DNA from: an uncultured Fluviicola sp. | GTDB taxonomy: Bacteria; Bacteroidota; Bacteroidia; Flavobacteriales_D; Crocinitomicaceae | Direction: 5' to 3' | Assembly: GCF_902168135.1 (NCBI RefSeq) | Contig: NZ_CABHOL010000017.1 | Span: forward strand, 1-64,000 | DNA: 64,000 nt | Notes under the pieces: generated by a model | Databases searched by the model: none | Told to the model about the DNA's origin: nothing | The model's input: the letters and a program-made list of their open reading frames with translations, nothing else | In this document: positions 54,101 through 61,515 of the stretch, piece after piece | How positions within the stretch are numbered: the first letter of the stretch is position 1 | Layout: each line of letters opens with the position of its first letter | Program-made: the position numbers and the translations under genes

Positions 54101-54166
54101 ATGAGGCTTTTCAGCTTGAGAAAAAACGCTCAGTGGAAATAAGAGAGCAACAATATAGCGAATCAT
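51128..54166 (-). CDS. 1,012-aa exported double amidohydrolase (one degenerate, one intact domain)
   Basis: A signal peptide opens the protein (YIVALLFPLSVFSQA). Residues about 25-430 form an amidohydrolase-like half without the HxH motif (VVVPSFIEVNSTMG). A linker domain follows. Residues about 590-985 form a second half with an intact motif, LTTGIIDEHSHIALTRGVNE, the conserved ERKITCHSYVQSEI and AINSDDAEMGRRLNQEAAKT, and a C-terminal AGKDADLVLW-like composite strand (VGKDADLVLWTNNPL). The very C-terminus has KRKGHFHCN. It resembles imidazolonepropionase/Xaa-Pro-type hydrolases; the substrate is unknown. Confidence 0.85.
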   Translation of the reverse strand: MIRYIVALLFPLSVFSQAEKPHNGVKAPDQNSFVLTNVTILISPDKTIENGTITVRNGKITSVDKILLTTPKDLVVIDGNNAVVVPSFIEVNSTMGIPADQKAENKTGPYYWNHAIRAEFDAIDWYKADEKMTAEYQKMGFGSVLIHRNDGLAQGYGSLMQLGTTNTDNQPYLSKAASFYSFRKGSSPQDYPSSLVGSIALLRQSFYDAQWHAEYGKDANYTLEALTLQLKKPAFFTLDDKSDVFRVKSFMREFKREFAVIGTGQEQFLGNAWDTLKIPVVIPINFPEAFDLKDPYLAHEIPYSELKIWEMASRNPGFLFKHKVPFITSAAGHTTAADFWKHIHQALAAGWSVNDVLRSLTIAPATLLGVQKELGTIETDKWANFTVYDQNPFLYKAKVLEVFSKGERRILQNAPISDIRGTYSLNIDGVKYWLEIAGTPSQPEAKVKLVRTIQDSLTLANKSDTLTTKAKLTLLNNDIAIHFVQQIDGENQAFSLKGDVNPRVFIFEGEGTNNKGRWIKWSALRNKKYEAKDENKQAWTADTLTISPTRFPNSAFGFTAPPKQSVIIFEQATIWTNTDEGIIQEGTVIVENGKIKAIHKGSGTYMKPNDAVVINARGKILTTGIIDEHSHIALTRGVNEGGQAVTCEVRMEDAINAEDIDVYRQLAGGVTAAQLLHGSANPIGGQSALIKLKWGHYPHEYPIKNAPKFVKFALGENVKQSNWGVSNRFPQTRMGVEQVYIDAFSRALAYHQAKSGQQTGKQKDKNITPPAVDLELEALYEIVSGERKITCHSYVQSEINMLMHVADSFGFKVNTFTHILEGYKLADKMKEHGVGASTFSDWWAYKFEVMDAIPQNAALMTNMGLTVAINSDDAEMGRRLNQEAAKTIKYGGATEEQAWKMVTLNPAKLLHLDDRMGTIQVGKDADLVLWTNNPLSVTAKPLYTVVDGEILFDAQKDFIIQQEIAAERARIIAKMSEESKKGESTKPFLRKRKGHFHCNTLGEEESLEVNEH

Positions 54167-54257
54167 TTTTCGACGACTTCTGGTTTTAAGGGCTGAAAAA
54201 TAGTGATTCTATGTGGAAATAAGTGATTGAGTTCGACCAATGAGGTCTTTTTTTCGG

Positions 54258-54265
54258 TAATTTTG
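54258..54265 (+). promoter_or_regulatory. candidate -7 box TAATTTTG for the cytochrome cassette
   Basis: This is a TAnnTTTG match 19 nt before the ATG at 54285. Confidence 0.45.
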
Positions 54266-54284
54266 CCCAAAAAAGGAACTTATT

Positions 54285-54722
54285 ATGGGAGCATTGGTAC
54301 ATGTACATTCTGGATTGCGCTGGTTGGCACTGGCATTGTTGCTTTTCGCAATCGTAAATGCCATTCTGAAATTGAAAAGTGGTAAATACGAGAAAGGCGA
54401 TAAAATGCTGAACTTGTTTGCAATGGTGTTGTTGCACATCCAGATTTTGATAGGAACTATTCTTTCCTTTGTAACCGGAAAGATTTCTTATGCAGAAGGA
54501 TGGATGAAAAATCCGCAATACCGTTTCTTCGGACTGGAACATATCCTGTTGATGGTAATCGCAGTTACGTTGATCACGATCGGAAGAAAGAAAGCGGAAA
54601 AAGCGATTGATCCGGCTAAAAAGCACAAAACCATTTTGATTTGGTATGTGATTGTATTGGTGATCATTTTCCTTGCAATTCCCTGGCCTTTCAGAACAGC
54701 ATTAGGAGGATCATGGTTCTAA
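54285..54722 (+). CDS. small four-helix membrane protein (cytochrome b-like)
   Basis: The protein has 145 residues with four hydrophobic helices: about 8-28 (LRWLALALLLFAIVNAILKL), 42-63 (NLFAMVLLHIQILIGTILSF), 85-103 (EHILLMVIAVTLITIG) and 118-137. Histidines in HVHSGLRW, LLHIQ and LEHILL are positioned within helices as in heme-binding membrane anchors. Heme binding is inferred. It overlaps the cytochrome c gene by 10 bp, so they likely form a redox pair in the inner membrane. Confidence 0.75.
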   Translation: MGALVHVHSGLRWLALALLLFAIVNAILKLKSGKYEKGDKMLNLFAMVLLHIQILIGTILSFVTGKISYAEGWMKNPQYRFFGLEHILLMVIAVTLITIGRKKAEKAIDPAKKHKTILIWYVIVLVIIFLAIPWPFRTALGGSWF

Positions 54723-55060
54723 GAACAAGTGCCGGAATACTTCTTTCCGTTTGTTTATTGAGTGCTGGTTGCGGAGAAACAGAAAAGCCGGAAGTTAGCA
54801 GTAAGCCTGTTTCCAATGAACCGATCCCGCTGGAAGATGCAAGAGCGGTTTATACTCTGAACTGTGCTTCCTGCCATGGGCCGGACGGAACCCTTCAGGC
54901 TTCGAATGCAAAGGATTTGTCGATCAGTACGCTGGATGAAAAAGCGATTGAGAAAATGATCCGTAAAGGGAATGACAAGGGTATGATGCCATACGAGGAT
55001 ATGTTAAGCACACCCGAAATTAAAGGATTGGTAAAATTCGTTCAAACATTACGAAAATAG
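54713..55060 (+). CDS. c-type cytochrome lipoprotein
   Basis: The protein has 115 residues from ATG 54713, preceded by AGGAGGA, a rare strong Shine-Dalgarno for this group. The upstream in-frame extension inside the previous gene is rejected. The lipobox is in LLSAGCGETE. A single heme c site lies in LNCASCHGPDG, with the Met ligand probably in KGMMPYEDML. It sits in the periplasm as a lipid-anchored electron carrier, and is translated by overlap with the membrane protein gene. Confidence 0.9.
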   Translation: MVLRTSAGILLSVCLLSAGCGETEKPEVSSKPVSNEPIPLEDARAVYTLNCASCHGPDGTLQASNAKDLSISTLDEKAIEKMIRKGNDKGMMPYEDMLSTPEIKGLVKFVQTLRK

Positions 55061-55064
55061 AATA

Positions 55065-56237
55065 ATGAGTGAAGGTCACGTTTTAGTTGATGCAGTAGAA
55101 GAAACCTGCGTACTTGTTGGGATCATTACATCTACGGTGACCGATGAACAAGCTCACGAGTACCTGGATGAATTGGAGTTCCTGGCAGAAACTGCCGGTG
55201 CTACTGCTGTTAAACGGTTTACACAAAAACTTCCGTTAGCCAACCCGAGAACCTTTGTTGGAACGGGAAAGCTGGAGGAAATCAAAGATTACATCAAAGA
55301 ACACGGGATTGAACTGGTCATTTTTGACGATGAGCTTTCACCTTCCCAATTGCGAAATATTGAGAAAGAACTGGAATGCAAGATCCTCGACCGGAATATT
55401 TTGATCCTGGATATTTTCGCTTCCAGGGCACGTACTTCCCACGCAAAAACGCAGGTCGAACTGGCACAGATGCAGTACATGCTTCCAAGACTGAAAAGAT
55501 TGTGGACTCACCTTGAGCGTCAAAAAGGGGGGATCGGTCTGCGTGGTCCGGGGGAATCACAGATTGAAACGGATAGACGGATCATTCAAACACGTATTGC
55601 GCTCCTGAAGGAAAAACTCAAAGAGATCGATAAGCAGATGGCTGTTCAGCGCGGAAACCGCGGACAATTGGTGCGTGTAGCCCTGGTTGGTTATACGAAC
55701 GTGGGGAAAAGCACCCTGATGAACCTGTTGAGCAAGTCGGAAGTATTTGCAGAGAATAAACTCTTTGCAACTTTGGATACAACTGTTCGCAAAGTGGTGA
55801 TTGAGAACCTGCCTTTCCTGCTGACAGATACCGTTGGATTCATCCGCAAATTACCTCATCAGTTGGTGGAATCATTTAAATCCACGCTGGATGAGGTTCG
55901 GGAAGCGGATCTGTTGATCCATGTGGTGGATATTTCCCATCCGAACTTTGAAGATCAGCTACACATTGTGAATGAAACGCTGGCTGAACTGGATAACAAG
56001 GATAAACCCATGATTCTTGTTTTCAATAAGATCGACGCATACAAACCGGATGAAAGCGGTTCGAACATGACGCTGGAGGAATTGAAAAAAACCTGGATGA
56101 ATCGCTTACCGGCTACCAAATGTGTCTTTATTTCCGCTACTGACAAAGAAAACGTGGAAGAACTTAAGGAAACCATGTATTCCGAGATCAAGCGCATCTT
56201 TGCCATTCGCTATCCGTTTAATAATTTCCTTTATTAA
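55065..56237 (+). CDS. hflX: ribosome-associated GTPase HflX
   Basis: The protein has 390 residues. The N-terminal HflX domain has NPRTFVGTGKLEEIKDYIKE and VIFDDELSPSQLRNIE. The GTPase P-loop is ALVGYTNVGKSTLMNLLSKS, with G3 in LLTDTVGFIRKLPHQLVESF and G4 NKID. Family knowledge: it splits or rescues stalled 70S ribosomes under stress. It lies 4 bp after the cytochrome gene and ends at a terminator. Confidence 0.96.
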   Translation: MSEGHVLVDAVEETCVLVGIITSTVTDEQAHEYLDELEFLAETAGATAVKRFTQKLPLANPRTFVGTGKLEEIKDYIKEHGIELVIFDDELSPSQLRNIEKELECKILDRNILILDIFASRARTSHAKTQVELAQMQYMLPRLKRLWTHLERQKGGIGLRGPGESQIETDRRIIQTRIALLKEKLKEIDKQMAVQRGNRGQLVRVALVGYTNVGKSTLMNLLSKSEVFAENKLFATLDTTVRKVVIENLPFLLTDTVGFIRKLPHQLVESFKSTLDEVREADLLIHVVDISHPNFEDQLHIVNETLAELDNKDKPMILVFNKIDAYKPDESGSNMTLEELKKTWMNRLPATKCVFISATDKENVEELKETMYSEIKRIFAIRYPFNNFLY

Positions 56238-56250
56238 TGCAAACAGTCAA

Positions 56251-56274
56251 AATCAACCGAAAGGTTGATTTTTT
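56251..56274 (+). terminator. hflX terminator
   Basis: AATCAACC-GAAA-GGTTGATT, a GAAA tetraloop hairpin (56251-56270), with T4 after it, 13 bp past the stop. Confidence 0.75.
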
Positions 56275-56325
56275 GGGAATGCTCTTTTTGGCGTATTTCG
56301 GTACCTTCGCGGGAAACTAATTGGA

Positions 56326-56994
56326 ATGAAAATCGCGTTGCTTTTAAGTTTATTGTCTTCTGCAAGTTTGTTTGCACAAATGGAGGTCGGAAGCGTTTGG
56401 AAAGTTTCCGGAAATACGGCTGTCGGTTTAGAAGGATTGGGTATTGATTCTACCAAAATTCATTTCCTGGCATCCGGTGTATTCCAAATCAGCTATGAGC
56501 AGGGCGGGAATCCGGCAACTGAGACCAGTACCTGGCACGACCTCTCAGCTAATTCAGTAATGGTTACATACGATCCGGCCGGTGCCGCTTTCGGTGTGAT
56601 GTGCCCGGATGATTCCACTTCTTTTGTTTATTCCGTTAACTCGAATACCATGACACTGTCGAACATTCAGGGTTCGTGCAGTTCTGCGGCAAGCATCCTG
56701 AATAATAGTACCTGGCAAAAAGTGGGGGGAACGAGCACAGCCGGCCTAAGTGATTTCCCTTTAGGGTCTTTAAGCGCTTATCCCAATCCTGCGGAAACCA
56801 TTTTGACCATTGTTTCTTCAGAGATTATTTTCGTGGATGTCATCAAAGTGTATAATCTGTTTGGTAAAGAAGAACCAGTGAACGGGAACCAACTAAGTGC
56901 AAATAGTCTGGATCTGGATGTTTCGGCATTCTCTCCGGGTTGGTACCTGGTGCAAGCGCCGGGTGGACAATACCTGCATTTTGAAGTCAGATAG
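56326..56994 (+). CDS. secreted protein with T9SS type A sorting domain, 222 aa
   Basis: The signal peptide is KIALLLSLLSSASLFAQ. A single beta-rich module of about 110 residues (VFQISYEQGGNPATE, CPDDSTSFVYSVNSNTMTLS) recalls lipocalin-like domains of small secreted proteins. The type A C-terminal domain starts near 140 with LSAYPNPAETILTIVS and continues VIKVYNLFGKEE, FSPGWYLVQA. Function unknown. A TACCTTCG box lies before the start. Confidence 0.85.
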   Translation: MKIALLLSLLSSASLFAQMEVGSVWKVSGNTAVGLEGLGIDSTKIHFLASGVFQISYEQGGNPATETSTWHDLSANSVMVTYDPAGAAFGVMCPDDSTSFVYSVNSNTMTLSNIQGSCSSAASILNNSTWQKVGGTSTAGLSDFPLGSLSAYPNPAETILTIVSSEIIFVDVIKVYNLFGKEEPVNGNQLSANSLDLDVSAFSPGWYLVQAPGGQYLHFEVR

Positions 56995-57061
56995 CAGTTG
57001 TGGAGCATACTCAATTTAAAGTTTTGGCATAAGATTTTCGTTCATTTTGGTATATTCGCTT

Positions 57062-59266
57062 ATGCAATTTCGACTCTTAATCGGTTCACTGTTTTTAGTG
57101 CTTGGTTTGCAAGCTCAGAGTCCGTATCTGGATAGTCTTCGAAGTTGTTTATCAAAACCCGTTTCCTCGGATACCATGCGCGTTTTTCAATACAACGAGA
57201 TTGCCTGGACCTACCTGGATTATTCGTTGGATTCTACTTTTTCTTTTGCGAATAAGGCCTTGCACCTGGCCCGAAAACGGAACTATCCGAACGGTGTTAT
57301 GGATGCAAAGAACACCCTGGGGATCTATTACCGGTACACTACAGAATATTCAAAGGCGATCACCATGTACAATGAATTGATTGCACTTCGGATAAAGAAC
57401 CACCAGGAAGATAAATTAACAGGTGCTTATTCGAACCTGGGGTCTGTTTATTTTGAAAAAGGATCCTATGCGCAGGCGTTGAAATATTACCAAAAAGCCA
57501 TTGATATTGCCAAAAAATTCCGCCAGAATGATAAAGTGCTGGTTTTGTACTCGAATTTGGGGGCAGCCTATAAATCGGTGGGACTTTACGATCAGGCCAT
57601 AGCTACTTTCAACGAAGGGCTGAAGCTCAATAAAAGAATTAAGAATAAGGAACAGGAAGCGCAGCTTTACGTGAACCTGAGTACTGTTTATCATGATAGA
57701 GACATGATAGACGAATCTGTAAAATATTCCGAAATAGCCAGAAGGCTTAGCAGGGAAATAAATGCAGTTCGTAACAGGCAGACAATCCTTTATAATTTAT
57801 CACTGGATTACCGGGTAAAGAAACAATTTTCAAAAGCAAAAGCCTGTTTGGATGAAATGTATGCAGTTGCGAAGGAAATGGATGAAGAAGATATTTGGTT
57901 GGAGTATTACCTGGGACGTGCCAATTACCTGTACGATCTGAAGCGTTTCGATGAAGCCATGAAGCTTACGCTGACTGCCGAAAAATACGCTGATCGCGAA
58001 GCGGATTTATTGAGTTATGGTGAAGTGCAGCTTACAAAAGCATGTATTTATGCCGAGGAATACAGGTTTAAGGAAGGAATTGAAGCCGCTGAATTGGCGT
58101 TGGATGCTTTTAAGGACACGGAGGACGCGAATGCTCAAATCCGGACATATACTACTTTGTCCGAGATTTTAAAGAAAGCGGGTGATTATAAAAAGTCGCT
58201 GGAGTATTATGAAAGGGCAAATGAATTGCAGGAGAAAACGGACCTTGAGGCAGTGACGAACCAAATTGCAACGCTTAATTCTTTGAACGAACTGGAGCGA
58301 AAAGAACAGGATCTGGCACTTTCCAGGCAGACCAATGCAAAGATTGAAGCGGAGAACGAACGTAAAAGCAACCTCATCCTCGGGTTAGTACTGATTGGTA
58401 TGTTGATTGTGGTATCATTGGTAATCAGTTTCAGGTCTAACCAGGAGAAGAAAAAAGCAAATGCCTTATTGAATAAGCAAAACGAAGAGATTGAAGATCA
58501 GAAATCAGTGATTGAACGAAAACAGACCGAGATACTGGATTCCATTCATTATGCGAAACGTATCCAGGAATCCTTACTGGTACAGCAGGAATTGCTCAAA
58601 GAGTCACTTCCGGAATCTTTTATTTTCTTCCAGCCTAAAGACATTGTTTCCGGAGATTTTTACTGGGCAACCAAGCGTGACGATAAGTTCTATCTCGCTA
58701 TTTGTGATAGCACCGGACACGGAGTTCCCGGAGCATTCATGAGTGCTTTGAATATCACTTTTTTGAGCGAAGCCATTAATCAATTGGGAATCAGTGAACC
58801 CGGGAAAATCTTTGATCATGTCAGAAAGCGCTTGGTAGAATCTATTTCCCACGATGGTGCCAGAGATGGAATGGACGGTGTGCTTTTCTGTTTTGACGAA
58901 TCAAACCGGGAATTGGCTTATGCAGCGGCTTATAACAACCCGGTCCTGTTAAGAGGCGGAGAATTGATCAAATTTCCTGCGGATAAAATGCCGGTGGGAA
59001 AAAGTGATTGGATGACCGGGTTCCAAACCTATACAATCAATCCGGAGCCGGGGGATGAATTGTTTGCATACACGGATGGTTATGCCGATCAGTTTGGCGG
59101 GGAAAAAGGAAAAAAACTGAAACTGGCAAATCTGCATGCATACCTGCTGCGTATTTCTACTGAAAAAACAACAGAACAACATAAACTTCTGAAAAATCAT
59201 TTCCAATCCTGGAAGGGAAACCTCGACCAGGTAGACGATGTGTGTTTATTCGGAGTTAAATTTTAG
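57062..59266 (+). CDS. TPR-containing SpoIIE/PP2C-type serine phosphatase, membrane-anchored
   Basis: The ATG at 57062 gives a signal peptide (MQFRLLIGSLFLVLGLQAQS). Eight or so TPR repeats occupy about 60-390 (AYSNLGSVYFEKGSYAQALK, VLYSNLGAAYKSVGLYDQAI). A transmembrane helix lies near 437 (LILGLVLIGMLIVVSLVISF), then a coiled coil. The C-terminal 230 residues are a SpoIIE/PP2C phosphatase: FFQPKDIVSGDFYWATKRDD, ICDSTGHGVPGAFMSALNIT, PGDELFAYTDGYADQ and DQVDDVCLFGVKF. The metal-binding Asp set is intact. The stop is 3 bp before cruF. Confidence 0.9.
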   Translation: MQFRLLIGSLFLVLGLQAQSPYLDSLRSCLSKPVSSDTMRVFQYNEIAWTYLDYSLDSTFSFANKALHLARKRNYPNGVMDAKNTLGIYYRYTTEYSKAITMYNELIALRIKNHQEDKLTGAYSNLGSVYFEKGSYAQALKYYQKAIDIAKKFRQNDKVLVLYSNLGAAYKSVGLYDQAIATFNEGLKLNKRIKNKEQEAQLYVNLSTVYHDRDMIDESVKYSEIARRLSREINAVRNRQTILYNLSLDYRVKKQFSKAKACLDEMYAVAKEMDEEDIWLEYYLGRANYLYDLKRFDEAMKLTLTAEKYADREADLLSYGEVQLTKACIYAEEYRFKEGIEAAELALDAFKDTEDANAQIRTYTTLSEILKKAGDYKKSLEYYERANELQEKTDLEAVTNQIATLNSLNELERKEQDLALSRQTNAKIEAENERKSNLILGLVLIGMLIVVSLVISFRSNQEKKKANALLNKQNEEIEDQKSVIERKQTEILDSIHYAKRIQESLLVQQELLKESLPESFIFFQPKDIVSGDFYWATKRDDKFYLAICDSTGHGVPGAFMSALNITFLSEAINQLGISEPGKIFDHVRKRLVESISHDGARDGMDGVLFCFDESNRELAYAAAYNNPVLLRGGELIKFPADKMPVGKSDWMTGFQTYTINPEPGDELFAYTDGYADQFGGEKGKKLKLANLHAYLLRISTEKTTEQHKLLKNHFQSWKGNLDQVDDVCLFGVKF

Positions 59267-59269
59267 TCC

Positions 59270-59896
59270 ATGAGCCCTTTAAAAAAGCAAAACCTGCTGT
59301 TAGTCATTTTAGTGATCTTCTATTCCGTCGGATTAATCGGACTGCACACCGGTTACCGGTCCTATTTTTTAGGATTAACGCCTTTCAACCTGTTGCTTTC
59401 CTTCGGTTGTTTGTATTTGTCGTTCAAGGATTACTCACTTAAGAAGCACGTGGACATCATACTTATTGCCGCTGCAGGTTATTCCATCGAATGGATTGGA
59501 GTGCATACATCGGTTTTATTCGGACATTACCGGTACGGAAGTGTTTTGGGATACAAACTGGATGGAATTCCTTTAATCATCGGTTTGAATTGGGTGCTGC
59601 TCACATTTACTTCTGCGGCAATTGTTCACAAATGGCAAATTCCGCTGGTTTTAAAAGCATTGGTTGCCGGAGCGCTTATGACCGGTTTGGATTGGATATT
59701 GGAACCGGTTGCTATTCGTTCCGGATTCTGGTCGTGGGAAGGACATGTTGTTCCGGTGTATAATTATATTTGCTGGATGATCTTCTCCACTTTGTTCTCT
59801 TATTGGATTTTAAGCAGGAAAAATGTGGAGACCAACAAAGTTACCGTCGGATTATTTGTGATCTTAGTGATATTTTTTGCAATTTTAAACAGATGA
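59270..59896 (+). CDS. carotenoid biosynthesis protein (CruF-like, 1',2'-hydratase family)
   Basis: The protein has 208 residues with six or seven transmembrane helices, in the DUF422/CruF family. Conserved patterns are GYSIEWIGVHTSVLFGHYRY, then DGIPLIIGLNWVLL, and TGLDWILEPVAIRSGFWSWE. CruF hydrates the acyclic psi-end of carotenoids such as gamma-carotene to give 1'-OH groups (myxol and saproxanthin type). It starts 3 bp after the phosphatase gene, and crtZ overlaps its stop (ATGA). Confidence 0.9.
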   Translation: MSPLKKQNLLLVILVIFYSVGLIGLHTGYRSYFLGLTPFNLLLSFGCLYLSFKDYSLKKHVDIILIAAAGYSIEWIGVHTSVLFGHYRYGSVLGYKLDGIPLIIGLNWVLLTFTSAAIVHKWQIPLVLKALVAGALMTGLDWILEPVAIRSGFWSWEGHVVPVYNYICWMIFSTLFSYWILSRKNVETNKVTVGLFVILVIFFAILNR

Positions 59897-60378
59897 TTTC
59901 TACCTGGGCAGGCATATTGATTTTTATAGCGACTTTTTTCCTTACGGAGTTCGCGGCATGGTCGGCACATAAGTTCGCCATGCATGGTTTTATGTGGTAT
60001 TTTCACAAGGACCATCACCAGGGACAACCCGGTTTTTTTGAACGGAACGATGTCTTTTTTCTCATATTCGCCGTGCCGAGCTGGCTGGGAATTATGCTGG
60101 GATTGATGTATAAACAGTATGGCTTCGTATGGATGGGATTCGGCATTATGGCTTATGGATTTACCTATTTCCTTATCCACGATGTGTTTATTCACCGCCG
60201 GTTTAAATGGATACGTGAGATCAATACACCTTATTTCTTAGCGATCAGGAGAGCTCACAAAATGCATCACAAACATATCAATAAGGAAGATGGAGAATGT
60301 TTCGGATTATTGATTGTACCTCTCAAGTATTATATCGAAGCCAGAAAAATCTACAAACAAAATCGAGCGGTTAAATGA
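59893..60378 (+). CDS. crtZ: beta-carotene hydroxylase (CrtZ type)
   Basis: The protein has 161 residues from ATG 59893. It is a di-iron membrane hydroxylase adding 3-OH groups to beta-rings. The His clusters are HKFAMHGFMWYFHKDHH, HDVFIHRRFKW and HKMHHKHIN. The longer in-frame ORF lies inside cruF and is discarded. It is coupled with cruF before it and crtY after it (4-bp overlap). Confidence 0.93.
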   Translation: MISTWAGILIFIATFFLTEFAAWSAHKFAMHGFMWYFHKDHHQGQPGFFERNDVFFLIFAVPSWLGIMLGLMYKQYGFVWMGFGIMAYGFTYFLIHDVFIHRRFKWIREINTPYFLAIRRAHKMHHKHINKEDGECFGLLIVPLKYYIEARKIYKQNRAVK

Positions 60379-61067
60379 GTTTCTACTTCTGGATTATTCT
60401 TGGAACAATCATCTTTCCGCTTTTATTGAGTTTCGATAAGAAAATTCACTTTTATACACATTGGAAAACCGTATTTCCTGCAATTCTGCTGGTAGGGTTG
60501 TTTTTCCTGTTGTGGGACAATTATTTCACGATCCATCAGATATGGGGCTTCACTCCCAAATACCTCCAGGGAATTTATTTATTTCGTCTGCCTATTGAAG
60601 AAGTGCTGTTCTTTTTAGTTGTTCCCTACGCATGCGTATTTGTTTACGAAGTAATACGAGGCTACTTCCCCAATCTGAAACTGGATCTTTTAGGTCGCGC
60701 TTTTGCTTTTGCAATGGTACTTTCCGGATTGCTGCTGACTATTTTCTATGCCCGGAACTGGTACACGCTCACAGCTTGTTCTCTTTCCTGTTTGTTGATT
60801 ATCGGGATTCATTTCCGGTTAAAAGCAGCCTGGTTCAATTATTTTGCATTGGCATTCCTGGTTTGCCTGATTCCCTTTTTGATCGTAAACGGGGCATTAA
60901 CGGGTTTCTTCACGGGTGAACCGATTGTTTGGTACTCCGAAAGCCACATCGTAGGAATCCGCATCGGAACCATTCCTTTGGAAGATATTTATTACAACCT
61001 GAGCATGCTGCTGCCGATCATATTTATCCACGAAGTGCTTAAGCAGTATAAGAAAAAGAAAAATTAA
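60375..61067 (+). CDS. lycopene cyclase, fused cd type
   Basis: The protein has 230 residues with six or seven transmembrane helices. It is a fusion of the two CrtYc/CrtYd-like halves, each with its PxE(E/D) motif: LPIEEVLFFLVVPY (first half) and IPLEDIYYNLSMLL (second half). It cyclises lycopene to beta-rings. Whether it makes one or two rings cannot be read off, but the linked CruF suggests a monocyclic product. The 3' end overlaps the convergent lipoprotein gene by 4 bp. Confidence 0.93.
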   Translation: MSFYFWIILGTIIFPLLLSFDKKIHFYTHWKTVFPAILLVGLFFLLWDNYFTIHQIWGFTPKYLQGIYLFRLPIEEVLFFLVVPYACVFVYEVIRGYFPNLKLDLLGRAFAFAMVLSGLLLTIFYARNWYTLTACSLSCLLIIGIHFRLKAAWFNYFALAFLVCLIPFLIVNGALTGFFTGEPIVWYSESHIVGIRIGTIPLEDIYYNLSMLLPIIFIHEVLKQYKKKKN

Positions 61068-61468
61068 TCGGGTTTGTATTTTAGCACTTCACCTGCACTG
61101 TTTTTCAGCCAAAGTTCGTTTGATTTCAGCCGTCTTATTTCATAAGTAGCGCTTCCTATCCCATCAAAGGTAATCATCAGGTCTTTCTTGTCGTTTGTGA
61201 GCTCCCATTCTCCTTTTAAAGTAACCACATCATTGGTATGGATTACCTCGTCATCGCTGGTGAACTCAGTTGTATACCCGGGAGTAGGGTTGTGCTCCAC
61301 TGATCCGTCCGTATGAAGTGTTTCTTTCAACACCCACACGTTCTCTATCCTGGTTTTACGTGATAAGATGGAGAAATTGGGACCATCCGGATATTTGCCG
61401 CATGCATGAAGTAGAAAAACGAATGCCGGAAACAATGCGAAAAGGATTAGAGTTTTGAGTGCTTTCAT
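61064..61468 (-). CDS. hypothetical lipoprotein, 134 aa (lipocalin-like)
   Basis: The signal with lipobox ends FLLHACGKYPD (Cys near 23). The mature domain is a short beta barrel-like sequence (IENVWVLKETLHTDGSVEHN, TLKGEWELTNDKKDLMIT, SATYEIRRLKSNELWLKN) that resembles small lipocalin-like lipoproteins. Function unknown. It converges on crtY. Confidence 0.75.
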   Translation of the reverse strand: MKALKTLILFALFPAFVFLLHACGKYPDGPNFSILSRKTRIENVWVLKETLHTDGSVEHNPTPGYTTEFTSDDEVIHTNDVVTLKGEWELTNDKKDLMITFDGIGSATYEIRRLKSNELWLKNSAGEVLKYKPD

Positions 61469-61515
61469 GGTTTAGCTTTTTCCTAAGGTAGCGGATTTTC
61501 GCCGAATGAAAAAAA

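Noticed and set aside
54186-54626. Minus-strand 146-codon ORF
   Set aside because: It overlaps the well supported membrane protein at 54285-54722, and its product is Gln/His/Cys-rich shadow sequence.
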